Made by a program: the position numbers and the translations under genes. Below the pieces are notes generated by a model. The model saw only the letters and a program-made list of their open reading frames with translations, was not told the DNA's origin and ran no database searches. From NCBI RefSeq assembly GCF_001673365.1, contig NZ_LZLS01000087.1, positions 1 to 48,331 on the forward strand: a stretch of DNA of 48,331 nucleotides. Reading direction: 5' to 3'. Positions 28,668 to 36,118 of this stretch are shown in pieces; positions within the stretch are counted from its first letter, which is position 1, and the number at the start of each line of letters is the position of its first letter. This DNA comes from Mycobacterium asiaticum (lineage in GTDB: Bacteria > Actinomycetota > Actinomycetes > Mycobacteriales > Mycobacteriaceae).

Positions 28668-29661
28668 TCGGTTTCGTCGTAAGTGGGCTAAAGACTGGCC
28701 GAAAGATTGGCCACTGCAGGTGGTTCCGCGGGTCTCCTGGGCGCAACAACGCCCGACCTATGGAGCGGCGCAGCCCGGCATCATCGAGGCCGCGCTGGAT
28801 CGGTCACAACGCCGTCCCACCGGAAATTGGTATGCATTCGCGGCGAGCCGGGAGGTGCGGAGAGGCCGCCCATTCGGGACACGCGTAGCCGGTGTGGAAC
28901 TCGTCGCCTGGCGCGATCAGGCCGGTCAGTTGCGAGTGGGTCCCGGTGCCTGCCCGCACCTGGGTGCCGATCTGGCCACCGGAGTCGTTTCCGGCGGCGT
29001 CTTGTTCTGTCGATGGCACGGGCTGGCGCTCGACGGCAACACATGCAAACTCGGCTGGGCGCCATTGCCGAGCCACGACGACGGGGTGCTGGCCTGGGTG
29101 CGACTGGATTCGGTGGGTGGCGAAGCGCCGCGGGAGCTTCCGGTGCTGTCCCCCCGGCCGGGCGGCGATGCGCTGGCGGCGGTCACCCGGGTCGTGGGTG
29201 TCTGCGAGCCATGCGACATCATCGCCAATCGTCTCGATCCCTGGCACGGCAATTGGTTTCACCCGTATTCATTCACGCGGCTCGAGGTACTCACCACCCC
29301 CACGGCCGAAGACGACCGCTTCGTCGTCTCGGTCACCTTCCGCATCGGACGTCTCGGTGTGCCTACCATCGCCGAGTTCACCTGCCCTGATGCCCGCACC
29401 ATCACGATGCGCATCGTCGAAGGTGAGGGCGCGGGCAGTGTCGTCGAAACCCACGCCACCCCAATGGGACCGGGACACGACGGCCGGCCGCGGGTGGCCG
29501 TCGTCGAGGCGGTCATCGCGCAGTCACCACGTCCGGGGTTCAAGATGGCGCGCAACGCGGCCGGGCTGATCACACCGCTGATGCGCCACGCGGCGAACCG
29601 GTTGTGGCGCGATGATCTGGCCTACGCCGAGCGTCGGTACCAGTTGCGGTGCGGTGGCTGA
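28654..29661 (+). CDS. Rieske non-haem iron oxygenase coupled to crtU
   Basis: A 335-residue protein with both metal sites of a Rieske oxygenase. The [2Fe-2S] site is C100-P-H102 and C119-x2-H122 (ACPHLGADLATG, LFCRWHGLALDG). The mononuclear iron site is N192 with D195-x2-H198-x4-H203 (NRLDPWHGNWFHP), the classical facial-triad pattern. A hydroxylating or desaturating role on a hydrophobic substrate is therefore plausible. The start lies inside the end of crtU (14-nt overlap), so it is made with CrtU. It could modify the aromatic carotenoid; that link is inferred from context. Confidence 0.85.
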   Translation: MSIGDRFRRKWAKDWPKDWPLQVVPRVSWAQQRPTYGAAQPGIIEAALDRSQRRPTGNWYAFAASREVRRGRPFGTRVAGVELVAWRDQAGQLRVGPGACPHLGADLATGVVSGGVLFCRWHGLALDGNTCKLGWAPLPSHDDGVLAWVRLDSVGGEAPRELPVLSPRPGGDALAAVTRVVGVCEPCDIIANRLDPWHGNWFHPYSFTRLEVLTTPTAEDDRFVVSVTFRIGRLGVPTIAEFTCPDARTITMRIVEGEGAGSVVETHATPMGPGHDGRPRVAVVEAVIAQSPRPGFKMARNAAGLITPLMRHAANRLWRDDLAYAERRYQLRCGG

Positions 29662-29710
29662 AGCCGCTCGGTGGCGCGGCGGCGAGCACTAGCTCTACTC
29701 TGAATCAGCG

Positions 29711-30094
29711 ATGAGGAAAGCATATTTCGGCGTCGTCATCGCCACCGTGGTCGCGCACTTGGCATATCTGATCTACCTGCCCAGCGGTGGCTTTCTCGCG
29801 TTGCGTTGGCGTCGCTCATTGTGGCTGCACCTGCCCGCCGTGTGTTGGGGGGTCGGTGTGGTGGCACTGAAATTCCCCTGTCCCCTCACCTCGTTGGAGA
29901 GCTGGGCGCGCGAGCGGGCCGCAATGCCGCCCTTGCCCGACTCCGGGTTTACCGGTCGATACGTGGCCGGCGTCGCATTTCCCGCGACCCGGGTGGGGAC
30001 CGCGCAAAAGCTCGCTTTCCTAGCCGCCGCGGTGTCCTGGGTTGCGCTCGGGGTTCAACACCGCAAACCGGGGTACCCCGCTGATACTGGTTAA
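29711..30094 (+). CDS. DUF2784 membrane protein
   Basis: A 127-residue integral membrane protein with three or four hydrophobic spans (about 5-24, 36-55, 100-118) and the DUF2784 pattern (HLAYLIYLPSGGFLALRW, CPLTSLESWAR, TGRYVAGVAFP). Function is unknown. It starts 50 bp after the Rieske gene in the same direction and may be the last gene of the crt transcript. The 3' end contains the palindrome CGGGGTACCCCG (30069-30080), which could weakly terminate. Confidence 0.85.
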   Translation: MRKAYFGVVIATVVAHLAYLIYLPSGGFLALRWRRSLWLHLPAVCWGVGVVALKFPCPLTSLESWARERAAMPPLPDSGFTGRYVAGVAFPATRVGTAQKLAFLAAAVSWVALGVQHRKPGYPADTG

Positions 30095-30104
30095 GTAACT
30101 TAAC
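30090..30104. promoter_or_regulatory. Palindromic site upstream of the DUF2945 gene
   Basis: GTTAAGT-A-ACTTAAC is a perfect 15-bp palindrome 18 bp before the DUF2945 start, overlapping where a promoter or leader should be. The 12-mer AGTAACTTAACT within and beside it recurs, on the minus strand, at 34375-34386 upstream of the SOUL-idi-glycosyltransferase operon. Confidence 0.6.
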
Positions 30105-30121
30105 TACCTAGGGGGATTAAA

Positions 30122-30340
30122 TTGGCCGACAAGGAGTTCACCGCGGGCGAAGAAGTCTCGTGGAAAAGCCACGGAAACAACGTCAAAGGCAAAGTAGAAA
30201 AGAAGATCACCTCCGATACCGAGGCGGCCGGGCGCACGGTGCGCGCGTCCACGGACGAACCTCAATACCTGGTGCGCAGTGACAAAACCGGCAAGGATGC
30301 CGTGCACAAACCCGGCGCGCTGCGCCGCCGTGGGAAGTGA
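30122..30340 (+). CDS. DUF2945 (hypervirulence-associated TUDOR-like) small protein
   Basis: A 72-residue basic protein matching the DUF2945 pattern: FTAGEEVSWKSHGNNVKGKVEKKIT, then YLVRSDKTGKDAVHKPGAL. The fold is a small beta-barrel and the function is unknown. The start is TTG 30122 with GGGGGATT upstream. Its stop overlaps the start of the DUF3140 gene (GTGA). These two families often occur together, which supports both calls. Confidence 0.85.
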   Translation: MADKEFTAGEEVSWKSHGNNVKGKVEKKITSDTEAAGRTVRASTDEPQYLVRSDKTGKDAVHKPGALRRRGK

Positions 30341-30687
30341 CCGCTTCGGGCATGGGCGACGCGGATCACGACACCACGTGGAAAGAATTCAAAGAGACGG
30401 TCAATATGACCCCTCGCGAAATCGAAAAATGGCTACAGACAGGTCAATCCCGGGAGGTGGGTCAGAAGCGGGGAAGCCAGGAGTCCACTGGCCACGCCAG
30501 TGGACGACGCATCGTCTCGATCCTGCGTACCAAGCGGGCCGACTTGAAAGACGATGACTACGCGCACATGCGCAAAGTCGTCGGCTACGCCAAGCGCCAC
30601 CTCGCCCAACGCCCCAGCGGCGATATCGACGGCTCGTCGTGGCGCTATTCGCTGATGAACTGGGGGCACGACCCGACCAAGGAGTAG
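30337..30687 (+). CDS. DUF3140 small protein
   Basis: A 116-residue charged, soluble protein with the DUF3140 core (VNMTPREIEKWLQTGQS, then GRRIVSILRTKRADLKDDD, MRKVVGYAKRHLAQRP and YSLMNWGHDP). The C-terminal WGHDP is typical. A nucleic-acid-binding role has been suggested for such proteins but nothing here proves it. GTG 30337 overlaps the upstream stop by 4 nt; ATG 30352 is an alternative. The MarR gene follows 62 bp later. Confidence 0.85.
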   Translation: MTASGMGDADHDTTWKEFKETVNMTPREIEKWLQTGQSREVGQKRGSQESTGHASGRRIVSILRTKRADLKDDDYAHMRKVVGYAKRHLAQRPSGDIDGSSWRYSLMNWGHDPTKE

Positions 30688-30749
30688 CGCCGACGCGTAA
30701 CCGCGCCCGAGACGCCGTACCCTGTGTATTCGATGAAGGAAACGGGCAG

Positions 30750-31334
30750 GTGACAACCAAGCTGCGTACTACCGAATCTCGCGACAGGGTGGATTTGGAG
30801 AAGCGGCTGTCGGCGGATATGCGCGCACTAACCGCGCAGTCTGATCGCATTGGTCGGCACTTCGCGCGTGAAAATGACGTCAGCAGCGGCGATTTCCACG
30901 CGTTGCTGCACATCATGGTGGCCGAAACCGCCGGCAAGCCGTTGACACTGGCCCAACTGCGGCAACGCATGGACGTATCTCCACCAGCGATCACCTATCT
31001 GGTCGACCGGATGATCGAGTCGGGCCACATCAGGCGTGAACCCGATCCGGCAGACCGGCGCAAATGGCTGTTGAGGTACGAGAGCCGCGGTATGGCACTG
31101 GCCCACGGATTTTTTCAGCCGCTCGGCGGTCACATCAGCGAGGCGATGGCGGATCTGTCCGACAAGGATCTGGCCGCCGCGCACCGGGTCTTCCAGGCGA
31201 TGATTGCCGGAATGTCGAAGTTCGAGCACGACCTGCTCGCCCCCGCCGCCGAAGCCTCAACGGAACTCGGGCGCAGCGCCGCGCCCGCACGCCGGCGGCA
31301 GGGAGCGGCGCGCTCCACCGCCCCCAACCGTTGA
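30750..31334 (+). CDS. MarR-family regulator, paralogue 1
   Basis: A 194-residue winged-helix regulator. The DNA-binding part includes LAQLRQRMDVSPPAITYLVDRMIESGHIRR and the wing DPADRRKWLLRY. By hand alignment nearly 60 % of about 148 residues are identical to the MarR at 35556-36044, including ALLHIMVAE and DLAAAHRVF. MarR-type CrtR controls carotenoid genes in Corynebacterium glutamicum, responding to geranylgeranyl diphosphate, so a carotenoid role is plausible. The start is GTG 30750. The last 78 bp, encoding an Ala/Arg-rich tail, overlap the convergent glycosyltransferase gene. Confidence 0.88.
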   Translation: MTTKLRTTESRDRVDLEKRLSADMRALTAQSDRIGRHFARENDVSSGDFHALLHIMVAETAGKPLTLAQLRQRMDVSPPAITYLVDRMIESGHIRREPDPADRRKWLLRYESRGMALAHGFFQPLGGHISEAMADLSDKDLAAAHRVFQAMIAGMSKFEHDLLAPAAEASTELGRSAAPARRRQGAARSTAPNR

Positions 31335-32555
31335 CAGCAGCCGCTGCTCGATCAGTTCTGCCCCACGGGTGACACCGCCCGTCGCAGCGAAACCTGCGGC
31401 AACCCGCCGCGCTCCATCGGCCATTGCCGCGGCCTCAAGGACGGCGGCGCGTAGTCGTGCCGGAGTGAGCCGCTTTGGTGGCAGCCGGGTACCGCAGCGC
31501 GCGACCTGGACGCGGCGCGCAACTTCGGCCTGGTCACGGGCATAGGGCACCACGCAGACGGGGATGCCTCGGTCGAGTGCCTTGACGGTGGTTCCCATGC
31601 CGCCGTGCGTGACCACACAGCGCGCACGGTCAAGCACCGGCGCGTGCGCAAGGAACTGGCACACCGTCGCGTTGGGCGGCTGCGGCAGTCCGGGCGGCAC
31701 GCCTGCCGGGAAGGTGGCCACCACATGTACCGGCTCGTGCGCCAGCGCCCGCAACGCGACACGGCCCAATTCGGCGTCAGCTTGTGCGATCGAGGACGTG
31801 TTGACCAGCACGACGGGTCGATCGATTGCTTCCAACCAGGGCGGCACCGGTTCGCAATCCGGCTCGAATACGCACGCCCCGAGGAAGTGCACGCGTTCAC
31901 TCCAGTCCGGGTGCGGGTATTCGAACGGCTCTCCTCCGACTGCCAGCAGCAGCGGCGCGCGGCGCATCAGTTCGTCCACGGAGCGGACCGGCGGCGCGCC
32001 CAAACCCGCCCGTAATGCGTTGATAGGCGGCAGCATCGGTCGATCGAACAGGAACCTGACGAACGGGCGAAACGATGCATCGCGGATTCGGCCGACCGGA
32101 CCGCGCAGTGGCCGCAGCCCCGGCCCGAAGGGTGGCGCCGAGCGCGAGCGCAGGTAGGGGGTGAACGGCGAGAACACCACCCACGGAAGGTCGCCGACGT
32201 CGGCCGCGCAAATCGCACCCCAACAGTTTGCGTCGACGACGATCAGGTCCGGGCGCACCTGCGCGATCGCACGCGCGAGGTCGTCGACTTCGACCACCGC
32301 TCGCCGGCAAAGCACCTCGATGGACCGTCGCAGTACGTCCAGAGCACCGCGGGCCAGCCAATCCTGCCCGACCATCGCTTCGATGCGCGGGTCGATCGCT
32401 TCGACGTGCATTCCGGTGCGACGCATGGCCGCAACTTCGCTACCCATGGTGCGCAAATGCACCTCGTGGCCGCGTCGCATCAACTCGATCAGCAGAGCAC
32501 TCAGCGGATACAAATGTCCTAGTGCCGGTGAGCCGTAAGCGAGAATTACTGCCAT
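31257..32555 (-). CDS. GT1 (UGT/MGT-type) glycosyltransferase
   Basis: A 432-residue two-domain GT-B glycosyltransferase. The N-terminus is VILAYGSPALGHLYPLSAL and the C-terminal donor-site motif is VTHGGMGTTVKALDRGIPVCVVPYARDQAEVA. This class glycosylates lipophilic acceptors and includes carotenoid glucosyltransferases of the CrtX type. It is the third gene of a leftward unit after a SOUL protein and isopentenyl-diphosphate isomerase, 9 bp after the idi stop. A carotenoid acceptor would need a hydroxyl group, which the Rieske enzyme might supply. The acceptor is inferred, not shown. Confidence 0.85.
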   Translation of the reverse strand: MAVILAYGSPALGHLYPLSALLIELMRRGHEVHLRTMGSEVAAMRRTGMHVEAIDPRIEAMVGQDWLARGALDVLRRSIEVLCRRAVVEVDDLARAIAQVRPDLIVVDANCWGAICAADVGDLPWVVFSPFTPYLRSRSAPPFGPGLRPLRGPVGRIRDASFRPFVRFLFDRPMLPPINALRAGLGAPPVRSVDELMRRAPLLLAVGGEPFEYPHPDWSERVHFLGACVFEPDCEPVPPWLEAIDRPVVLVNTSSIAQADAELGRVALRALAHEPVHVVATFPAGVPPGLPQPPNATVCQFLAHAPVLDRARCVVTHGGMGTTVKALDRGIPVCVVPYARDQAEVARRVQVARCGTRLPPKRLTPARLRAAVLEAAAMADGARRVAAGFAATGGVTRGAELIEQRLLSTVGGGGARRSLPPACGRGAAPEFR

Positions 32556-32564
32556 TTGACGCCT

Positions 32565-33611
32565 CTAGGGGATGCGCAACGCGCCCAGTTTGCGCAGTGC
32601 CGGCAGATCCGGTGTGCCGCAACAATGCAGACAGATCCGCAACTCGTCGATGAAATTCTGCAACAAAGCCGTTGCGGCAGTTGCGGACTCGATCGCGGCG
32701 GACAGTAGCGGACGGGCCAGCGCCACCACGTCGGCACCCAGAGCGAGTGCTTTGGCCGCGTCCATCCCGGTCCGAATTCCGCCGGAGGCAACCAGCGGAA
32801 GCTCGGGTAAGGCCGCTCGCACTTCGAGTAGCGCCTGCGCGGTCGGTATCCCCCAGTCGGCCAAATCCGGATAACGCACCTCGCCGTAGCGGACTAACTG
32901 TTCCACTCTCGACCACGACGTTCCTCCCGCGCCGGCGACATCGATGGCCGCTATCGGCGGTTCACCGGTCAGGCGCAATAGTTCAGCAATGGCGGCGGAG
33001 CCGATTCCGTGGCCGACTTCCTTGAGCAGCACCGGGTAATCCAGCATTGCAGTCACGTCGTGCAGGCGGTCGAGTGAGCCCGCAAAGTCTGTGTCGCCGT
33101 TGCGCTGCATCACCTCCTGAAGTGGATTGGTATGCACGGCAAGGACATCGGCGCCCACCCTATCGAGCGCTCGCGCGATGTCGGGTACGGCGTCCTTCGT
33201 GAACTGCGAGATGCCGATGTTGCCGAATAGCAACACGTCCGGCGCGACGTCTCGCACGGTGAAGCTGCCGGCGGCTTGCTCGCCCATAGCGCTGTCAAGC
33301 ATCACCCGCTGGGACCCCAGCATCATCCCGATGCCCAGTTGTTGTGCGGCCGTCGCCAGGTTCCGATTTATGGTGCCCGACAGTTCGGAGCCGCCCGTCA
33401 TCGCGCCAACCACAATTGGTGCGCACAAACGCTTTCCGAGGAAGTCCAGCGACAGGTCGATGTCGTCGAGGTTGGTTTGAGTGAGGGCGTCGTAGGGCAG
33501 TCGGTACCGTTCCAGCCCGGTGGTCACCCCGTGAAATCCCACGTCTTCTTGTCTGCACACGTCGATGTGCCGACGTTTGCGGTTTGTCATCTCGTTGCGG
33601 TTGCCGGTCAT
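32565..33611 (-). CDS. fni: Type II isopentenyl-diphosphate delta-isomerase (FMN-dependent)
   Basis: A 348-residue isomerase that interconverts isopentenyl and dimethylallyl diphosphate, supplying the primer for CrtE. Family segments: [16 protein letters not shown], the FMN-site [29 protein letters not shown] with the substrate-binding QEVxQ-like core, [10 protein letters not shown], and the phosphate-binding [23 protein letters not shown]. Its ATG overlaps the stop of the SOUL gene (ATGA). Dedicated precursor supply beside a crt operon strengthens the reading that this whole block serves pigment synthesis. Confidence 0.95.
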   Translation of the reverse strand: MTGNRNEMTNRKRRHIDVCRQEDVGFHGVTTGLERYRLPYDALTQTNLDDIDLSLDFLGKRLCAPIVVGAMTGGSELSGTINRNLATAAQQLGIGMMLGSQRVMLDSAMGEQAAGSFTVRDVAPDVLLFGNIGISQFTKDAVPDIARALDRVGADVLAVHTNPLQEVMQRNGDTDFAGSLDRLHDVTAMLDYPVLLKEVGHGIGSAAIAELLRLTGEPPIAAIDVAGAGGTSWSRVEQLVRYGEVRYPDLADWGIPTAQALLEVRAALPELPLVASGGIRTGMDAAKALALGADVVALARPLLSAAIESATAATALLQNFIDELRICLHCCGTPDLPALRKLGALRIP

Positions 33612-34261
33612 GAGCTAGACCGGACCGGGACAGCGATTTCGTTGCGGCGCAATGCCGGGAGGGTCCAGGGTGGGTCGTAGAACCAGGCGGACGGGGTGCC
33701 TGTTGCTTCGAATCCGAACTCGACGAGGGTGTTGAGCAGCTTTTCGGTCTGCGTGGCTACCGCCTTGGCGCTCGGATTACCCGAAAAACGGCGCACTGCA
33801 ACGGTCTCCGGCGGGATGGTGACGAGTTTGATGTCGGCATCATCGGGTTCGGGCAACGTCCCCAGTGTTTGATCCGCGGGCATGAAAAAGCGGATCACCC
33901 AGTCGCCGGCACCGGCAGCGGCCTGCGATACCGGTGCCGTCATAGCAATCTTCTGGCCATCCTCAACGCTGCTCTGCTGGACAACAGTGTTAGTCAACTG
34001 TTGGTGGTTGGCGCCGAAAATGTAGCGAGCCAGCCGGCGAAAACCTACATTGCGAGCCGCTTGTTCTCCTGCGCTGACTGTGGTCTCGGCAGCGATCCGC
34101 GCGTCGTAGCGGCGGATGTCCACGCTTTTGGTCAGCTTCTCAGCGGTATGGGCAGGCTCCTCGGTGCCGCGGTAACCCACCACCGAGCCCGCCGCCTCGA
34201 CGATCTTTCCTATCGAGGTCACAACCCAGGTGAACACGGGCACCCCATTTCGTCTATCCAT
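33608..34261 (-). CDS. SOUL-family haem-binding protein
   Basis: A roughly 217-residue SOUL/HBP-family protein, which binds haem or other tetrapyrroles. Diagnostic segments are [61 protein letters not shown], and [19 protein letters not shown]. The start is uncertain: ATG 34261 is used, but an in-frame ATG at 34339 and a GTG at 34243 are possible. First gene of the SOUL-idi-GT operon. A tetrapyrrole binder beside TspO and a photolyase suggests a link to porphyrin photosensitisation, which is inference. Confidence 0.88.
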   Translation of the reverse strand: MDRRNGVPVFTWVVTSIGKIVEAAGSVVGYRGTEEPAHTAEKLTKSVDIRRYDARIAAETTVSAGEQAARNVGFRRLARYIFGANHQQLTNTVVQQSSVEDGQKIAMTAPVSQAAAGAGDWVIRFFMPADQTLGTLPEPDDADIKLVTIPPETVAVRRFSGNPSAKAVATQTEKLLNTLVEFGFEATGTPSAWFYDPPWTLPALRRNEIAVPVRSSS

Positions 34262-34358
34262 CCCCCTCAGGTACCCAAGCCGGCACCAGATTCTGCAATC
34301 GTGGCATCTCACCGCGAACAGTTCCGATCGTACCCGCACCCGTGGTGCTTGTTAATTT

Positions 34359-34386
34359 ATTGAACTATTAATCAAGTTAAGTTACT
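34359..34386. promoter_or_regulatory. AT-rich composite site upstream of the SOUL-idi-GT operon
   Basis: Read on the minus strand, AGTAACTTAACT (34375-34386) matches the palindromic site at 30090-30104, and the adjoining TTGATTAATAGTTCAAT (34359-34375) resembles the crtE and mmpL sites (shared TTGATTAAT with the latter). The region from 34340 to 34608 is otherwise low in coding signal apart from one possible 30-codon gene. Confidence 0.55.
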
Positions 34387-34433
34387 CTGTCCACAAAACG
34401 AAAACTTGAACGACTACCTACAGATTCGCAGCG

Positions 34434-34526
34434 ATGCCGCTTCTGGCGAAAGTTGCTGCCGTTCTGAGCTTTTGGCTGTCCGCAACCATAGTTTCGGCCA
34501 CCGCACTACTCGTGGGCTGGGTATAA
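34434..34526 (+). CDS. Possible 30-residue membrane peptide
   Basis: An ATG at 34434 opens a short frame ending TAA at 34524-34526. The peptide begins MPLLAKVAAVLSFW and ends TALLVGWV, so almost the whole length could be one membrane span. No clear ribosome site precedes it. It lies divergent from the SOUL operon and 82 bp before the STAS gene. It could equally be chance; no homologue is known to me. Confidence 0.3.
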   Translation: MPLLAKVAAVLSFWLSATIVSATALLVGWV

Positions 34527-34608
34527 GCTCATAACCAGTTGAGTCCACAGCTGAAGTCTCCGGGGCACGCGCTCTATCCAGCCCTCACTATCCCGATTGG
34601 CTTTTCAA

Positions 34609-35046
34609 ATGCATGCTGTAGATTCACCCGACCGCACCCATCCCCGCTATCGCTACGCGATCGACTGCGGCGGGGCCCAACTATCCGTGTATGCACGCAG
34701 CCTGGCAACCGTGCTGCGCATAGACGGCGCAATTGACGGATCCAACGCCGGCCGTGTCGCCACGGAAATCCGCCGCTTCGCCCATCTGGGGTCACCGCTG
34801 ATCCTTGATCTCGCTCAGTTGGAATTTCTGGGAATCGAAGGGTTCCAGGAGCTGCTGGCACTCAACCACGAGCAGCACAAGAAAGGGCTGTACTGCGGCA
34901 TCGTCAGTGGAATCGCCCTGCGTCCGCTGCTGAGAATCGTCCGCGACCACGGCCTGCAATTGGTGAAATCCGTACCCGAAGCCCTGCAGATCATCGAGGA
35001 TGCGCTCATCGGTCGACGGCAGTTCGTGCAGAGACTCGCCCGCTAG
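34609..35046 (+). CDS. STAS-domain (anti-sigma antagonist-like) protein
   Basis: A 145-residue STAS-fold protein: TVLRIDGAIDGSNAGRVATE, PLILDLAQLEFLGIEGFQELLAL, then a C-terminal helix region. Anti-anti-sigma factors use a Ser or Thr at the start of the helix following this strand (D-S-x-G or G-T-x-G). Here that position is Ile (I76, in FLGIEG), so regulation by phosphorylation at the usual site looks unlikely. The partner anti-sigma factor is not in the window. ATG 34609 has no strong ribosome site. Confidence 0.8.
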   Translation: MHAVDSPDRTHPRYRYAIDCGGAQLSVYARSLATVLRIDGAIDGSNAGRVATEIRRFAHLGSPLILDLAQLEFLGIEGFQELLALNHEQHKKGLYCGIVSGIALRPLLRIVRDHGLQLVKSVPEALQIIEDALIGRRQFVQRLAR

Positions 35047-35088
35047 CAGTAACCTTCGAAGCGTTGTAGCAGCGAGGGGAGCGGGCAG

Positions 35089-35484
35089 ATGGATGCCGAG
35101 CACGGCGGTGACCGCCACTTTCCCTACCACTACGACCGGCGACTCGCACCGCTGTGGCTGCCGTTTCGATGGGGTCGCCAACAAGGAGTAACGCTTACCA
35201 ACGACGGCCGCTTCCTGGCCCGCTACGGACCGTTGCGCGCGTCAGCGCCCTTGTCCAGCGTGCGCGATGCCCACATCACCGGGCCCTACCGATGGTGGAC
35301 GGCAGTGGGTCCGCGGTTGTCACTGGTCGACGACGGCCTGACCTTCGGCACCAACGCGGCGGCGGGAGTCTGCATCCATTTCGACCCGCCGCTACCGCGG
35401 GTCATCGGCTTCAAAGACCACTCCGCGCTCACGGTCACCGTGGCCGACCCGGCAGGTCTCAAGGCAGCACTGCTATCGGAGTAG
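35089..35484 (+). CDS. Conserved hypothetical protein, possible PH-like fold
   Basis: A 131-residue soluble protein with no domain I can name with confidence. It is rich in short beta strands (GVTLTNDGRFLARYGPL, WWTAVGPRLSLVDDGLTFGTN, GVCIHFDPPLPRVIG, HSALTVTVADPAGL), which suits a pleckstrin-homology-like barrel. No signal peptide or membrane span. It follows the STAS gene by 42 bp in the same direction with GGGGAGCGGGCAG upstream of ATG 35089, so the two are probably co-transcribed. It is convergent with the second MarR gene. Confidence 0.75.
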   Translation: MDAEHGGDRHFPYHYDRRLAPLWLPFRWGRQQGVTLTNDGRFLARYGPLRASAPLSSVRDAHITGPYRWWTAVGPRLSLVDDGLTFGTNAAAGVCIHFDPPLPRVIGFKDHSALTVTVADPAGLKAALLSE

Positions 35485-35555
35485 CGCGAATCATCTTGCG
35501 CTACAGCACATCTAGCCTCAGGTACTGGCGCGTCGGCACCGAGCGCTCAAACCGG

Positions 35556-36044
35556 TCAGGTCGTGCCCAACTCCGTCTGAAAGCCGCGCATAGCCGCAAT
35601 GAGTGCGCCGAAGACACGATGCGCCGCGGCCAGGTCGGCGTCGGAAAAATCGGTCAGCGCGTGGTGCGTATGTCTGCCCAGCGGGGTGAAGAACGACCGA
35701 GCGGTAGCCAGGCCGGGTTCGGAGTAGCGCAGGATCACTTTGCGGCGGTCAGAGGGGTGCGAATCGCGGCGAATATGTCCGGAGTCGATGAGTCGATCCA
35801 CCAGGTAGGTGATCGCCGCACCGGACAGGCCCATCCGCTGGCTGAGGTCGCCTGACGTCAGCGGTTGACCAGCGGATTCGGCGACCATGATGTGCAGCAG
35901 GGCACGAAAGTCCGTCGGGCGCACGTCTTGACGCGTCGCGAACAGCCGACCGATCTGGTCGGATTCGGTCGACATCTCCCGCAGATCGGCCGAGATCAGC
36001 GACTCGAGCGCATCCCGGGAACAGGCCTGCCCATCAGGATCCAT
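35556..36044 (-). CDS. MarR-family regulator, paralogue 2
   Basis: A 162-residue MarR regulator, closely similar to the one at 30750-31334. It has RPTDFRALLHIMVAES, the recognition region SGDLSQRMGLSGAAITYLVDRLIDSGHIRR, and the wing HPSDRRKVILRY. It is divergent from mmpL with a long palindrome between them, the standard arrangement for an autoregulated MarR repressor controlling a transporter. In C. glutamicum the MarR-type CrtR is similarly divergent from a crt operon containing an MmpL-like gene, which supports a shared carotenoid function here. Confidence 0.92.
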   Translation of the reverse strand: MDPDGQACSRDALESLISADLREMSTESDQIGRLFATRQDVRPTDFRALLHIMVAESAGQPLTSGDLSQRMGLSGAAITYLVDRLIDSGHIRRDSHPSDRRKVILRYSEPGLATARSFFTPLGRHTHHALTDFSDADLAAAHRVFGALIAAMRGFQTELGTT

Positions 36045-36075
36045 TGCGATCCTCAGCGTAACCGGAATTACGCTT

Positions 36076-36110
36076 CATTTCAGTTGATTAATGTTTAATT
36101 CACTGAAATG
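36076..36110. promoter_or_regulatory. Operator between marR paralogue 2 and mmpL
   Basis: CATTTCAGT (36076-36084) and ACTGAAATG (36102-36110) form perfect 9-bp arms around an AT-rich 17-bp core. The central 25 bp (36081-36105) match the crtE upstream element at 19 of 25 positions. The right arm ends only 8 bp before the mmpL GTG, so bound protein would block the promoter or transcript start. MarR paralogue 2 starts 31 bp to the left. Confidence 0.8.
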
Positions 36111-36118
36111 CTTGACTG

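Noticed and set aside
30069..30080. CGGGGTACCCCG palindrome as a terminator
   Set aside because: It is a perfect 12-bp palindrome but lies inside the DUF2784 coding end with no loop, so a terminator role cannot be supported.
34488..34523. SigF-like promoter before the STAS gene (GTTT and GGGTAT)
   Set aside because: GGGTAT is present, but the only nearby GTTT is about 24 bp upstream, too far for the usual 15-17 bp spacing.
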